From SIG78 sp036677805 (GTDB lineage Bacteria; Verrucomicrobiota; Lentisphaeria; Victivallales; Victivallaceae): 6,729 bases of DNA. The translations under genes and the position numbers were made by a program. Positions within the stretch are counted from its first letter, which is position 1, and each line of letters begins with the position of its first letter. Below the pieces are notes generated by a model. The model was not told the DNA's origin and searched no databases. It saw only the letters and a list, made by a program, of their open reading frames with translations. Location of the stretch: the NCBI GenBank assembly GCA_036677805.1, contig JAVBVS010000012.1:1-6729 (forward strand). The letters are read 5' to 3'. Positions 6,141 through 6,729 of the stretch are shown here, one piece after another.

Positions 6141-6729
6141 ATGAAATTCTCGATGATGACTTACACCTTGATGCGGCAGGAGGGGTTTACGCCGTTTGAC
6201 TGCATCCGGATTGCTTCCGAACTCAAGATGGACGGCATCGACTGGGTGACCACCTACGGACAATCCCCGGCCGAACTCCGGAAACACTGCGACGACGCGG
6301 GATTGCCGGTGGCGGCGCATACCTTTTTTTTGCGCCGCTTCATGGCCGGGGAAAACGACTGGCAGAGCGAGGCCATGCGTTCGCTCGACGATGCCGTAGG
6401 ATTGGAAGCGCCAGTGGTGATGATTCCGCCAATCCCTTTGCCCGGCATCACGACGGCGGTGGAAAACCGCAAACGCTGGATCGCGGCGCTGGCGGAAGTC
6501 GCGCCGCCGGCCGCTGAACGCAATCTCGTGCTGACGGTTGAAAACTTTCCGGGCGTCCTCAGTCCTTTCGTGACCGCGAGCGATTTTCACGCGGCGCAGC
6601 GCGAAGTGCCCGCACTGAAGCTCACCTTCGACAACGGCAATGCCGCCACCGGCGAGGATCAGCTGGCCAGTCTCCATGCCTGTGCAAAGGATATCGCTCA
6701 CGTCCACTTCAAAGACTGGCGGAGAAGCG
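6141..6729 (+). CDS. Sugar phosphate isomerase/epimerase-like TIM barrel (partial, runs off window)
   Basis: The frame is open from the ATG at 6141 to the last base, giving 196 codons plus one base; about three quarters of the usual 250-290 residues are therefore seen. It begins MKFSMMTYTLMRQEGFTPFD and fits the xylose-isomerase-like TIM barrel family (AP endonuclease 2 fold). The core is recognisable: an opening strand, then LKMDGIDWV, the VAAHTFF strand, VTVENFPG-type strand LTVENF with Glu134, LTFDNGN with Asp164, and HVHFKDW with His187, His189 and Lys191-Asp192. Glu134, Asp164 and one of the His residues are the expected divalent-metal ligands. There is no signal peptide, so it acts in the cytoplasm, probably interconverting a keto and aldo sugar or epimerising one. 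AGGA at 6132-6135 overlaps the stop of the previous gene and is 5 bases from the ATG, suggesting coupled translation. By eye it is more GC-rich than the preceding genes. The exact reaction cannot be named. Confidence 0.87.
   Translation, partial: MKFSMMTYTLMRQEGFTPFDCIRIASELKMDGIDWVTTYGQSPAELRKHCDDAGLPVAAHTFFLRRFMAGENDWQSEAMRSLDDAVGLEAPVVMIPPIPLPGITTAVENRKRWIAALAEVAPPAAERNLVLTVENFPGVLSPFVTASDFHAAQREVPALKLTFDNGNAATGEDQLASLHACAKDIAHVHFKDWRRS

Noticed and set aside
6324..6331. Run of eight T within the isomerase gene as a phase-variation tract
   Set aside because: The frame is intact across it, it encodes ordinary Phe-Phe-Leu, and one run of this length is weak evidence for switching, though it is a place where sequencing error would break the frame.
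1..6729. CRISPR array, tRNA, insertion sequence or direct repeats
   Set aside because: No regularly spaced repeats, cloverleaf-like segments, transposase motifs or terminal inverted repeats were seen; nearly all the sequence is protein coding.

Overview
The window is a run of six same-strand genes, the outer two cut by the window edges. The gaps are very short: a 4-base overlap, then 37, 33, 13 and 7 bases. I see no terminator or convincing promoter between the genes, so the simplest reading is one operon or part of one. The likely source is a member of the Lentisphaerota (Victivallales-like), or a close relative in the Planctomycetota-Verrucomicrobiota group. This is inferred from the style of the pseudopilin (an RFTLIELLVVIAIIAILAA start followed by a Cys-rich, DG-ending body) sitting among secreted carbohydrate-binding proteins, a ceramidase-fold protein and a xylose-isomerase-like TIM barrel. 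No rRNA or other direct taxonomic marker is present.

Layout: 1-126 is the C-terminal tail of an unidentified protein. 123-1811 encodes a protein of the neutral/alkaline ceramidase superfamily, probably exported, whose ceramidase amidase motif carries Ala where Ser is expected. 1849-2583 encodes a type II-secretion/type IV-pilin-like prepilin. 2617-3351 encodes a small exported LamG (concanavalin-like) protein. 3365-6133 encodes a 922-residue exported multidomain protein: a CBM9/DOMON-like N-terminal domain, Ig-like linker domains, a compact glycoside-hydrolase-like barrel with an ADEPE motif, and a C-terminal F5/8-type-C (discoidin) domain. 6141 to the end encodes a sugar phosphate isomerase/epimerase-type TIM barrel that runs off the window.

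Working together (inference): two or three exported proteins with carbohydrate-binding folds would capture and cleave an external glycan or glycoconjugate. The ceramidase-fold protein would act on an amide- or ester-linked part of it, or bind it. The cytoplasmic TIM-barrel isomerase would process the released sugar. The pseudopilin may belong to a secretion or surface structure serving the exported proteins. The substrate cannot be read from the sequence. The points most worth a second look are the altered ceramidase motif, the two competing well-formed starts of that gene, the shortened N-terminal half of the hydrolase-like barrel, and the pseudopilin embedded among catabolic genes.
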